Made by a program: the position numbers and the translations under genes
Shown here: one piece after another, positions 1-6,555 of the stretch
Layout of the letters: each line of letters starts with the position of its first letter
How positions within the stretch are numbered: position 1 is the stretch's first letter
Origin: Rudanella paleaurantiibacter
GTDB taxonomy: Bacteria; Bacteroidota; Bacteroidia; Cytophagales; Spirosomataceae
Length of the DNA: 64,000 nucleotides
Assembly (NCBI RefSeq): GCF_009184635.1
Contig: NZ_WELI01000003.1
Span: 744,001-808,000 of the forward strand
Direction of reading: 5' to 3'
The notes under the pieces: generated by a model
Databases searched by the model: none
What the model saw: the letters and a program-made list of their open reading frames with translations, nothing else
Told to the model about the DNA's origin: nothing

Positions 1-622
1 GGTTCCCTACGGTAAGCTTCGGCAGGGCCATCTTCTCGGTATGTCCATCTACATATACCAGATCCATACCGGATAAAGGCAGCCCGCCTTCATCCAGAAA
101 CCGAAGCTGCCCGCTTTCTTCCAGCGGCAGAATATTCTCTTTCAGAAACGACGCTTTCTCACGCGGGTTGGGGTGCGTGGCCCAATGCCAATGGGCGCTG
201 TGGGTCCAGTAAGTAGCGTTGCCGAATGTAGGCTCCAGGCGATCGGCCACGCGCCGAATGGCCCCGCCCACATGGTCGAAGTGCAGGTGCGTGAGCAATA
301 CATCCGTAATATCAGCTTCCGAATAGCTCGCCCGCCGAATGGAAGCAATCAGCTCGGCCTTATCGGGGCCGTCGCCGTGGTGGGGCTCATAGTGCCCGAA
401 GAATTTGTCGTCCTGCTTATCGCCCAGACCCGTATCAACCAGCACAAGCCGAGGGCGTCCGTCGGTATCGGTTGTCTCCACGAGCAGGCAGCGCATGGCC
501 CAGGTACAGCGGTTTTGAGCATCGGCCGGGTTGAGTTTATTCCAGAGGGGTTTCGGCACAACACCGAACATGGCTCCCCCGTCGAGTTTGAAGAAGCCGG
601 TATCAATAGTTTTGAGGGTCAT
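1..622 (-). CDS. MBL-fold metallohydrolase (partial, 3' end outside window)
   Basis: Read on the minus strand from ATG at 622, the frame stays open to the first base of the window, so about 207 residues are visible and the C-terminus is missing. It begins MTLKTIDTGFFKLDGGAMFG and contains LLTHLHFDHVGG near residue 100, the HxHxDH zinc-binding signature of the metallo-beta-lactamase fold. Upstream of it DTGLG gives the usual loop. Such proteins are metal-dependent hydrolases (lactonases, thioesterases, glyoxalase-like); the substrate cannot be read from sequence. A later histidine in YVDGHTEKMA fits the third metal-ligand region. No signal peptide is seen, so it is probably cytoplasmic. The gene stands just outside the left end of the integrative element and is probably core chromosome. 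Confidence 0.88.
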   Translation of the reverse strand, partial: MTLKTIDTGFFKLDGGAMFGVVPKPLWNKLNPADAQNRCTWAMRCLLVETTDTDGRPRLVLVDTGLGDKQDDKFFGHYEPHHGDGPDKAELIASIRRASYSEADITDVLLTHLHFDHVGGAIRRVADRLEPTFGNATYWTHSAHWHWATHPNPREKASFLKENILPLEESGQLRFLDEGGLPLSGMDLVYVDGHTEKMALPKLTVGN

Positions 623-712
623 TTTTCGTTTGTCGATTAGGTTGAGGCCGGGCCCAGGTGGGCGTCGGCCTGTGCGTGATGCCCAGCGATTTACGACGGA
701 TGCCTTAAAAAA

Positions 713-749
713 ACAAACCCCCACCTGCCAACGGCAAATGGGGGTTTGT
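713..749 (-). terminator. Rho-independent terminator, probably the original terminator of the interrupted tRNA gene
   Basis: Perfect 11-bp arms (713-723 and 739-749) around a 15-base loop, followed on the minus strand by a run of seven T. No gene on the minus strand ends just to its right. It directly adjoins the tRNA 3'-end copy at 746-763. I infer that it once ended the tRNA transcript now lying at 6427-6500. Confidence 0.75.
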
Positions 750-763
750 GGGCCAACCAGGAC
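746..763 (-). other. Left attachment site (attL), copy of the tRNA 3' end
   Basis: These 18 bases match 6424-6441, the 3' end and immediate flank of the tRNA gene, with one mismatch (A at 756, G at 6434). The copies are in the same orientation and bracket the integrase-bearing segment. That is the pattern left by tyrosine-recombinase integration into a tRNA 3' end. Confidence 0.75.
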
Positions 764-822
764 CCCCACTTTTGGATATAATTCTCTGTAATTCAACTAT
801 TTACTATTCACAATTTTGTATT

Positions 823-845
823 GCGGACGGGTTTACGGACGGTTT
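823..845 (+). repeat. Left subterminal repeat of the element (possible integrase arm site)
   Basis: GGACGG-type motifs repeated here match 6293-6315 in 21 of 23 positions and in the same orientation. A further GGACG motif lies at 857-861. The position just inside attL suggests arm-type binding sites for integrase or excisionase; this is inferred from position only. Confidence 0.5.
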
Positions 846-936
846 AGAGCAGTTACGGACGAAACAGGAATATTTTTATTAGCAAACGGCAAAGTTTCTT
901 TTTTACAACGGAAACAACCGAAACACCCGAATTAAG

Positions 937-1037
937 TAAGTTTGCCGTGTCAGATACTATTCCGGTATCTGGTTTGAGCAGAGTCGGGCGGGTGGTTCCT
1001 CCGGCTCTCCGGCCGGGTGGTTCCCCCGGCCTTTTTT
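937..1037 (+). ncRNA. Candidate small RNA of the element
   Basis: A TAAGTTTG motif near 937-944 fits the Bacteroidota -7 consensus TAnnTTTG. Downstream are a 7-bp stem (951-957/965-971) and a GC-rich hairpin (1011-1017/1025-1031) followed by six T, an intrinsic terminator for the plus strand. No plausible plus-strand protein gene feeds this terminator. A transcript of roughly 90 bases, running convergent to the rep-like gene, would explain it. No clear -33 box was found. Confidence 0.4.
1011..1037 (+). terminator. Intrinsic terminator, plus strand
   Basis: Seven-base GC arms (1011-1017 and 1025-1031) followed directly by T6 at 1032-1037. It serves no visible protein gene on this strand and supports the small RNA call at 937-1037. 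Confidence 0.65.
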
Positions 1038-1049
1038 GTTGCCCGGCCC

Positions 1050-2459
1050 TTACCCGTTACCGTTATTGTCCCCTAATACTGACTGTTGCCGAGGGTCGAG
1101 CCGCAACGTATCAGCCACATCGAACAAAGTAGGCTGTCTGTAAATCTTGTTAATCGAGCGTTTGAGGTTGTTTCGTGGGTTGCTCTGGTCGTTGCGGAGT
1201 AGGTGAGCCGCCCGTTCTGCACGCTCCTCTTTCGAGCCTTTACGGTAACATCTGCGGCCCCGTTCGACCTCCTCCAACAAGGCAGGACACGCCCGTAACA
1301 TTGTAGCCGTTGGGCGCGGGTTTGGGAGTGTTCCACGGCTCCCCGGTTTGGCCCCCTCCCGTGAACCCACTTTGTCCGAAATTGCCCCTACATATAAAGG
1401 GTAAATTTCGGACAAACTGCCCCTTTCACACCCTTCTGACAAGTCGGTAAATTTCGGACAATTTACGCCCGGTTGGGTAAGTGTTCCACGGTCTGACAAG
1501 TCTGTAAATTTCGGACACGTCGGGCGGGTCAACTCCTCCCATTTCTGAATCAGTAGCTCGGCCGTTTCGCTCTGCCATTCATTGCCCGGCCTGCGATCGG
1601 CTAACAGTTTCCTAAATTGCTCCTCCTCCCGTCTGAGCCGTTTCCGTACCCGGTCGTACTCTTTCCCTTTTAGGTCGTTGGGCAACTGCCAGTAACGCGG
1701 GTTTCGTCCCTGTAGCAGTAGCTCACGGTGACGGGTGGGCACATCGTCAACGCTCACGCCCGGCTCATCAAACAAAATGCCCGTAAACACCTCTGCCAGT
1801 AGCCGCCCCAATGCCGGGTAAAGGTCGGTGTTGAGCAGGTCGGCCAGCGTACCCAATTTGATACCCCGGCCGTGTAGGTGTTGCATCTTTAAAACCTTCA
1901 CCTCAAACCGTAGCAGGTTCGCCCCTAAACCGTACTGTTCGCCTTTGTTGTAGACCTTCACGGCATACTGAGAAAACGCGGCCTGATAGTACTCAAACCC
2001 GTTATCGGTGTATCGAGCGAACGGAACCCCCTTGTAACAAATTAAGGCCCGTAGCAGGTCTTTAACCGGGTAGGGTAGTCTGAGGTTTACGCCAAACTCC
2101 AAGTTGTTGAGCGTTGAGGTTTGGGCGTTTATGCCGTAGGTGCTCACCAACTCCTCAACAACCCGCCTTACATCGTCGGCCGTAAAATCGTCGGCATTGT
2201 GCAGACCGCCCCGGCCGTAGCGGTGCAGGCTCCCCGCCAGCTCAACGCGGCCATACGTGGCCCGGTATTTGTCGGCTCCGCTCCGGCTCCGGTTCGTAGG
2301 AATGATTTTGAATGTTAGCCCCCGGTCATTGGCCCGCTGGGTGTGATCGAGCACGGCCCCGGTCTGCAAATCGACTTTACCCCCAAACGTCAGGTTGTGG
2401 TGCATGAGCAGGGCGTGAGCACTCACCGACACATCGAGTATCTTGATACCGTCAAACAT
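1050..2459 (-). CDS. Replication-initiation-like protein of the element
   Basis: About 469 residues from ATG 2459. An earlier in-frame ATG at 2483 lies inside a strong hairpin and is less likely. The N-terminal half has MFDGIKILDV, then GSLHRYGRGGLHN around residue 80 and LRFEVKVLKM around residue 190. This layout resembles gene II/RstA-type replication proteins of filamentous phages and small plasmids, but I cannot confirm the catalytic tyrosine. The C-terminal third is basic and low in complexity, with CPKFTDLS repeated. The DNA there carries three direct copies and one inverted copy of a 13-base motif. It is last in a four-gene minus-strand run after the excisionase-like gene. It could instead be another DNA-binding protein, but a replication role fits the iteron-like repeats. 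Confidence 0.5.
   Translation of the reverse strand: MFDGIKILDVSVSAHALLMHHNLTFGGKVDLQTGAVLDHTQRANDRGLTFKIIPTNRSRSGADKYRATYGRVELAGSLHRYGRGGLHNADDFTADDVRRVVEELVSTYGINAQTSTLNNLEFGVNLRLPYPVKDLLRALICYKGVPFARYTDNGFEYYQAAFSQYAVKVYNKGEQYGLGANLLRFEVKVLKMQHLHGRGIKLGTLADLLNTDLYPALGRLLAEVFTGILFDEPGVSVDDVPTRHRELLLQGRNPRYWQLPNDLKGKEYDRVRKRLRREEEQFRKLLADRRPGNEWQSETAELLIQKWEELTRPTCPKFTDLSDRGTLTQPGVNCPKFTDLSEGCERGSLSEIYPLYVGAISDKVGSREGAKPGSRGTLPNPRPTATMLRACPALLEEVERGRRCYRKGSKEERAERAAHLLRNDQSNPRNNLKRSINKIYRQPTLFDVADTLRLDPRQQSVLGDNNGNG
1373..1517. repeat. Iteron-like repeats inside the rep-like gene
   Basis: TAAATTTCGGACA occurs at 1402-1414, 1448-1460 and 1505-1517, and an inverted 11-base version lies at 1373-1383. 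For the second and third copies, identity extends about 10 bases further upstream. The coding result is the repeated CPKFTDLS peptide. The spacings of 46 and 57 bases are not multiples of one unit. It could be a replication origin or Rep autoregulatory site; the function is inferred. Confidence 0.5.
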
Positions 2460-2475
2460 GGCAGAATGAAAAAGG

Positions 2476-2529
2476 CCCGGCATAGGGACAAACGGCCCGG
2501 TGATCGAGCGCGGCCGTACCTATGCCGGG
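2476..2529. promoter_or_regulatory. Large hairpin before the rep-like gene
   Basis: Outer arms 2476-2486 and 2519-2529 (11 bp) and inner arms 2492-2497 and 2512-2517 (6 bp) form an extended hairpin immediately upstream of the rep-like start at 2459. It may be a rolling-circle nick region, a leader attenuator or a terminator within the operon. No T-run follows, which argues against a simple terminator. Confidence 0.4.
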
Positions 2530-2543
2530 TGTGGTGAGTAGTG

Positions 2544-2966
2544 TCAGATCAAGCCCCGGCCTACAACCTCTGCCACAAACGCGGCCCGGCCATCGGGGTA
2601 GGGGTAGTAGGCCGGAAAGTAGCGGAGGGTGAGCCGCCCGGCATCGTCGGAGAATCGCACGATAACCCCGTTACGGATTCGTTCACCCGCCCGGCCGTAG
2701 GTCATCACATTGCCGAGGTAAACCCCTTTATATTTCGTTTCCTGTAGCCCGGTAAAGAAGGTGATTTTGCGCCCGTTTTCCTTCTTGGTGGTGTTTGGTC
2801 CCCGTAGTATGAGGTTGGCGTTTATATCGTCGTTAAACCGCCTATCTTCTACGATAACCTCACGGGGGACGCGGGTAAAACCGGGTGAGCAGGTAACTAC
2901 GGTGTAACGGCCTTTGTCGGCATCGAGCGCAAACGTGATAAGGTGCGAAGCGGGTAGATAAATCAT
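2544..2966 (-). CDS. Hypothetical protein of the integrative element
   Basis: 140 residues, not recognised. It starts MIYLPASHLITFALDADKGR and its ATG overlaps the stop of the preceding gene by four bases (ATGA), so the two are probably translationally coupled. The protein is rich in beta-forming and charged residues with no membrane segment or signal peptide. The position, after the excisionase-like gene and before the rep-like gene, resembles the small helper or single-strand-binding genes of mobile elements. That is only a positional hint. Confidence 0.65.
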   Translation of the reverse strand: MIYLPASHLITFALDADKGRYTVVTCSPGFTRVPREVIVEDRRFNDDINANLILRGPNTTKKENGRKITFFTGLQETKYKGVYLGNVMTYGRAGERIRNGVIVRFSDDAGRLTLRYFPAYYPYPDGRAAFVAEVVGRGLI

Positions 2967-3655
2967 TGCTCCGGCCCTCCCTTCTGATTTTCGTTGAAGC
3001 CGAGGGCATCAAGAAACTCCGCATTGCCAGCGTTGAGGGCATCAAGAAACTCCTCACTTCCATCATTGACCAGGGTATCAAGATACTCCTCTGATTCAGC
3101 ACGGGCAACGGTGTTTACTTGGGCAGGTTGGGTATTGGTTTGGCTCACTTCTCCAATAACACGAATAAGCCCCTCCGTAAGGTCGTGCAACATCGAATCA
3201 ACCCAACTAAAGGCACATCTGAAATAGTCAGAGTCAGCAGAAGCCGAGCAATTTTCTTGGTTCTGCAACTCGAATTTATAGGTTGCCAAGGCATCAAAAA
3301 CAACCTTACACTCACTCAGGCCGTGCCCGTCGGTCAAATAACCTAAACCCATACACGGTAACGGTTTGCCTTTAATGGCTGGTTTGGCGTACTCTGTGAG
3401 TTTGGCCCTTAGTCGGTCAATTATTGGCTCTATTGCCTTCCAATATTCCTTATCCCCGTAGCCTTGTTCTTGCTCAAGCTGTAAATCAAAATGTAGCTCA
3501 TCAATGGCATAGAACAAGATACCGTAGTCGCTCAAGCCGTGTTCATCAGGCCGTGACGATAACGGCAGGCACACCGTAGGAATAGGCAAAGGCGGAATCG
3601 GGGGTATTGGTGGAATCGGTGGTAAACCTTGTGCTGGGCTCTGGTTGTTGCTCAT
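2963..3655 (-). CDS. Hypothetical protein of the integrative element, with C-terminal repeats
   Basis: 230 residues, not recognised. The N-terminus is low in complexity (LPPIPPIPPIPPLPIPT). The middle is acidic and probably helical. The C-terminus has three copies of an (E)E(Y/F)LD(T/A)L motif, matched by DNA repeats at about 3001-3089. Two matching segments, DEHGLSDYGILFYAIDEL and DGHGLSECKVVFDALATY, suggest that the middle is a tandem duplication of one domain. The start overlaps the excisionase-like stop by four bases and its own stop overlaps the next gene by four, so it sits in a tight operon. No catalytic motif is visible. Confidence 0.65.
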   Translation of the reverse strand: MSNNQSPAQGLPPIPPIPPIPPLPIPTVCLPLSSRPDEHGLSDYGILFYAIDELHFDLQLEQEQGYGDKEYWKAIEPIIDRLRAKLTEYAKPAIKGKPLPCMGLGYLTDGHGLSECKVVFDALATYKFELQNQENCSASADSDYFRCAFSWVDSMLHDLTEGLIRVIGEVSQTNTQPAQVNTVARAESEEYLDTLVNDGSEEFLDALNAGNAEFLDALGFNENQKGGPEQ

Positions 3656-3954
3656 TTCTGTTTGTATTTGAGGGTGTCAACTTGAGCAATGAGGTTTACC
3701 ACGTCGTCTCGACGGTAACGGATTCGGCCGTTCATGTTGAATGATTGCAACGTACCCGCCTTTGTCCATTCGTGGAGTGTTACCAGCGCAATACGTAACA
3801 GTTTGGCCGTTTCCTTGCGCGTCAGGTATTCCGGTAGATCGGGGTGCGCTGGGGCTGGTGGGGTGTAGTTCGCTAACTCCGAGCGAACGGCCCCCAGTAC
3901 CAGTTCCGTGAGCTGGTCGGGGGTGACTTGAATTTGTGTGACTGTGCCGTACAT
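3652..3954 (-). CDS. Excisionase-like helix-turn-helix protein
   Basis: 100 residues. The C-terminal half, LPEYLTRKETAKLLRIALVT followed by LHEWTKAGTLQSF and RIRYRRDDVVNLI, is the MerR-like winged HTH (HTH_17) of excisionases and small element-encoded regulators. The N-terminus is a short helical segment. It is the first gene of the run 3954 to 1050, whose members overlap or nearly touch. By family it would bind the element ends and steer integrase toward excision or control the operon. Binding sites could be the GGACGG repeats near both ends. Confidence 0.75.
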   Translation of the reverse strand: MYGTVTQIQVTPDQLTELVLGAVRSELANYTPPAPAHPDLPEYLTRKETAKLLRIALVTLHEWTKAGTLQSFNMNGRIRYRRDDVVNLIAQVDTLKYKQK

Positions 3955-4048
3955 GGCCGTAATGGGGTTTGATTACAGCTCAAATTTGGCGGGGGTGAAG
4001 TGGTAGAGTTTTACGGGTGTAATATTTCCCGTAACAAAATGGAGATGG

Positions 4049-4846
4049 TTACTCTCTATAAATATTCAGGTCAATACGCCCCCGTTTGACCTTCTCAATA
4101 CCTTCTATTTCTCTCATTTTTTCTAACTCTCTTTCAATTGTTGAGGCCTTTGGAAACCCCTCTATACTCTGAGCGAGAAATAGAGCAATATCTTTCAACG
4201 AGTTGTCAATTAGCGGTTTGCCTGAATAGGTATTTGTCAATGTCAGTTGAGCAAACAAGTCATATAGAACCCTTTTGTTTGCATTCCAACGAAGTTTTAC
4301 CCCCGGCTCCGGTTGTGGTGGCTCCGGTTGTGGTGGCTCCTGTTGCGGGGTTGTGGGTTGTGATCCGTAAACACTCAAATAGTCATCTATCACGGTGAGG
4401 GTTTGGAGACAAGCCGAAACAGCGCAACAAACGTAATCCACTGTGGTGTAACTCTCTCCCCTGTCGGCATCGTCATACGCCCAAAAAGGTACGTCAGCAC
4501 ATTTCTGGTAAAGTAGTTGTGTCGGCACGTCGAGCAATAGGCCAGCAATCGAAACAAAGCGGGTTAAATCCCTCCTCAATTCGTCTGATTTTATTCTCAG
4601 CAGTTCCGCGTATTTGTCGGCCCGGTGGTCAGTCGTAACGTTCTCCTCAATTTCCTGTCTGAACAGTTCAAACAATTCATCCGATGGGATTACATGAGAA
4701 ATCAGCAAGCCCCAAACCGTATCTTCTATATACCGTTTGGTGCGTTTCACATAATCATCATACTCATTTTCCGAATGAATATTTGTATCAATTCTAAGAC
4801 ATTGGTGTAGGTTACTCAACCATGCGTTTAGGTGCAGAAATTTCAT
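4049..4846 (-). CDS. RteC-like protein of the integrative element
   Basis: 265 residues in two parts. The N-terminal 180 residues are helical, starting MKFLHLNAWLSNLHQC. A proline-rich linker of QPEPP repeats follows (about residues 184-200). The C-terminal 65 residues contain WNANKRVLYDLFAQL and end with a KASTIERELEKMREIEGIEK helix. A helical N-terminus plus this C-terminal block resembles RteC-type regulators of Bacteroides conjugative transposons, which control excision and transfer. The match is from memory of the family and is weak. It stands alone between integrase and the excisionase-like operon, with short gaps of 68 and 94 bases. Confidence 0.5.
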   Translation of the reverse strand: MKFLHLNAWLSNLHQCLRIDTNIHSENEYDDYVKRTKRYIEDTVWGLLISHVIPSDELFELFRQEIEENVTTDHRADKYAELLRIKSDELRRDLTRFVSIAGLLLDVPTQLLYQKCADVPFWAYDDADRGESYTTVDYVCCAVSACLQTLTVIDDYLSVYGSQPTTPQQEPPQPEPPQPEPGVKLRWNANKRVLYDLFAQLTLTNTYSGKPLIDNSLKDIALFLAQSIEGFPKASTIERELEKMREIEGIEKVKRGRIDLNIYRE

Positions 4847-4914
4847 TTCCGAGCCAGTTGTAAAATGAGGAAAAGAGACAAGCCCCGGCCAGATCGGGAC
4901 GGGGCGAGGTGTGT

Positions 4915-6225
4915 TTAGGCGATTCGGATTGCTGATTGCCGAAAGTGAGGATGGTTGAGCAACTTAATAGCCGTTTCCTCTGCCGTGATTTTTATGTACC
5001 TCATAAACGAGGTCTCTGTTTTGTGCCCCGTCAGCCGCATAATATCAATGGTAGGAATGCCAGCGCGGTAGGCATTGGTAGCAAACGAGCGTCGGGCTGT
5101 GTGCGTCGTTACAACCTCCCACTTTTCCGCATTGCGCGTAATCTTGACCCCGCCCTCTGTTCGGCTCCGCTGTACAGGCTCCGCAATTTCGGCCAACTTT
5201 GCCAACTCCTTTAGGTACTCGTTAAACTTCTGGTTGCTGATCGTGCGAGGTAGCCGATAGGCGTATTTATGGAGAATAACAGACACTTTCGGGTTTAATG
5301 GTATGCAAACCCGTTGCCCCGTCTTTCGTGTCACCACGTTAAGTATTTGGCCCCCAAACGTCACGTTTTCGGGTGTCAACTGCGTAAAGTCTGAGAAACG
5401 TAAGCCCGTGTAGCAACCAATCAGAAACAAATCACGAACCCGGTCTAACTTCTGGCTCTTGCTGAGGTCAAGATCATAAAGCCGTTGTAGTTCCTCCTCA
5501 TCGAGATACACGTTATCAACCTCCTCCGAGCACTTCTTAAAATCTTCGTGCCGAAAAATCATGTTCGCATGATACCCGGCCCGGTATGCCTGTTTGAGCA
5601 GGATTTTAATATTCTTGATCGTTGAACCTATCGTGTTCAGGCTGTAGCCCTCCGTGGTGAGGTACTTCTTAAAACGTTCGTAGAACGGTAGGGTAAAGGC
5701 ATCGAAGCCGAGCCGTTCGGGGTGCCGTTTTTGGTATCGCTCAATGACCTTACCCGTTTTCCGATAGTCTTTGATTGTGTAGTTGCTGTAGCGTCGGTTT
5801 TGGGCTGTCAGGTTCTTGCCAGATTCGCAACCATTGGCGAACTCCTCTACAAATTCTACAAACGTCAGTTTGGGTTTTACTGCCTTTACCTGTTTGGGTT
5901 TCAGCCGTTCGTTGAGGTGTGTTTTAAAGTTCTCCGGTGTCAGCGGGGTTTTTGATAGCGCGAACGAGTTAGCCAGTTTGACCACTTCCACCCCGTAGTT
6001 ATCCAGAATGGTGTTTAGGTCAACGAAGGGCTGACGCTCCTTCTTAGTTGGCTGGTTTGTTTTGGCCCGTTGCCGGGTTATATCCCATTGGTCGGGGTGT
6101 ACCTTCTTACCCGTTGAGTGCTTGAGCCGGGTATTGTTGAAACGGTAAAGGAGAATGATAAACGTGGGCGCGTCCGACTGCGGACGGTCAAGTACAAATT
6201 TGACTTGGTTTGAGGTCGTCGTCAT
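4915..6225 (-). CDS. Tyrosine site-specific integrase
   Basis: 436 residues from ATG 6225; a TTG 48 bases upstream is in frame but less likely. The N-terminal arm-binding part (about 1-90) is followed by a SAM-like core-binding domain (about 120-225) and the catalytic domain. Catalytic residues seen are Arg in CYTGLRFSD (about 293), HTARR (His about 375, Arg about 378), His in LTGHKT (about 401) and the nucleophile Tyr in MRYIKIT (about 410). This is the Bacteroidota transposon/ICE integrase type. It lies 200 bases from the tRNA gene carrying attR, which fits its role in inserting this element. Confidence 0.93.
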   Translation of the reverse strand: MTTTSNQVKFVLDRPQSDAPTFIILLYRFNNTRLKHSTGKKVHPDQWDITRQRAKTNQPTKKERQPFVDLNTILDNYGVEVVKLANSFALSKTPLTPENFKTHLNERLKPKQVKAVKPKLTFVEFVEEFANGCESGKNLTAQNRRYSNYTIKDYRKTGKVIERYQKRHPERLGFDAFTLPFYERFKKYLTTEGYSLNTIGSTIKNIKILLKQAYRAGYHANMIFRHEDFKKCSEEVDNVYLDEEELQRLYDLDLSKSQKLDRVRDLFLIGCYTGLRFSDFTQLTPENVTFGGQILNVVTRKTGQRVCIPLNPKVSVILHKYAYRLPRTISNQKFNEYLKELAKLAEIAEPVQRSRTEGGVKITRNAEKWEVVTTHTARRSFATNAYRAGIPTIDIMRLTGHKTETSFMRYIKITAEETAIKLLNHPHFRQSAIRIA

Positions 6226-6292
6226 AATTCCGGCACTTGGTTGGTTTGAGCAAGAGCAAATAAAATAGTTCAAACACGAACGAGCAAGATTT

Positions 6293-6315
6293 ACGGACGG
6301 GTTTGCGGACGGTTT
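6293..6315 (+). repeat. Right subterminal repeat of the element
   Basis: Partner of 823-845 (21 of 23 identical, same orientation), located between the integrase gene and the tRNA. Possible arm-type site for the integrase or excisionase. Confidence 0.5.
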
Positions 6316-6360
6316 TCCTGTATTACTTCATACTTATTTCGATACGTTTAGATACGAAAA

Positions 6361-6413
6361 TCGCCCTAACTGACTGATAAACAATGTTTTTTTGTTTAGG
6401 TCAATTAGGGCGA
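6361..6413 (-). terminator. Hairpin next to the tRNA 3' end
   Basis: Outer 14-bp arms (6361-6374/6400-6413, one mismatch) and inner 7-bp arms (6378-6384/6392-6398). On the minus strand it begins 13 bases after the tRNA and is followed by TTTT. It may be an element-supplied terminator that replaces the tRNA terminator stranded at 713-749, or a structure used in recombination. Confidence 0.5.
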
Positions 6414-6423
6414 ATAAGTAAGG

Positions 6424-6441
6424 TTGTGGGCCAGCCAGGAC
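6424..6441 (-). other. Right attachment site (attR) in the tRNA 3' end
   Basis: These 18 bases cover the tRNA T-arm end, the acceptor 3' strand and three flanking bases. They match 746-763 with one mismatch. The tRNA stays complete on this side. Confidence 0.75.
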
Positions 6442-6500
6442 TCGAACCTGGGACTTACTGATTATGAGTCAGGCACTCTAACCGACTGAGTTACAAGCCC
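6427..6500 (-). tRNA. tRNA-Met type (anticodon CAU)
   Basis: A 74-base cloverleaf on the minus strand. The anticodon loop CUCAUAA gives CAU. The T-loop is UUCGAGU between 5-bp arms, the D-arm is ACUC/GAGU, and no 3' CCA is encoded. The acceptor stem GGGCUUG pairs with CUGGCCC, with one U-U mismatch and one G-U pair. CAU also fits the lysidine-modified Ile2 tRNA, and the two cannot be separated by eye; initiator tRNA is unlikely because the first pair is a normal G-C. It is the integration target of the element to its left. Confidence 0.9.
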
Positions 6501-6555
6501 ATACAGAGAAAGCGTAGCCTTTCTGTATGGCAAATATACAACGATAAAGACCGGT

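Larger units (their letters stand above)
746..6441. mobile_element. Small integrative element in a tRNA 3' end (about 5.7 kb)
   Basis: The segment lies between direct repeats derived from the tRNA 3' end. It holds a tyrosine integrase next to the tRNA, an RteC-like protein, a small HTH excisionase-like protein, two unknown proteins and a Rep-like protein. All six genes are on the minus strand. Near-identical 23-bp motifs occur just inside both ends (823-845 and 6293-6315). No relaxase, transposase, capsid or restriction gene is seen, so it may be a mobilisable or satellite-like element that depends on a helper, or a small phage-plasmid relic. Excision and transfer are inference. Confidence 0.8.

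Noticed and set aside
713-749. Riboswitch or leader structure
   Set aside because: A short perfect stem followed by T7 is a standard terminator; no further conserved structure or downstream gene on that strand.
746-6441. Complete conjugative element or prophage
   Set aside because: No relaxase, type IV secretion, capsid, terminase or lysis gene visible; only a minimal integrative unit can be claimed.
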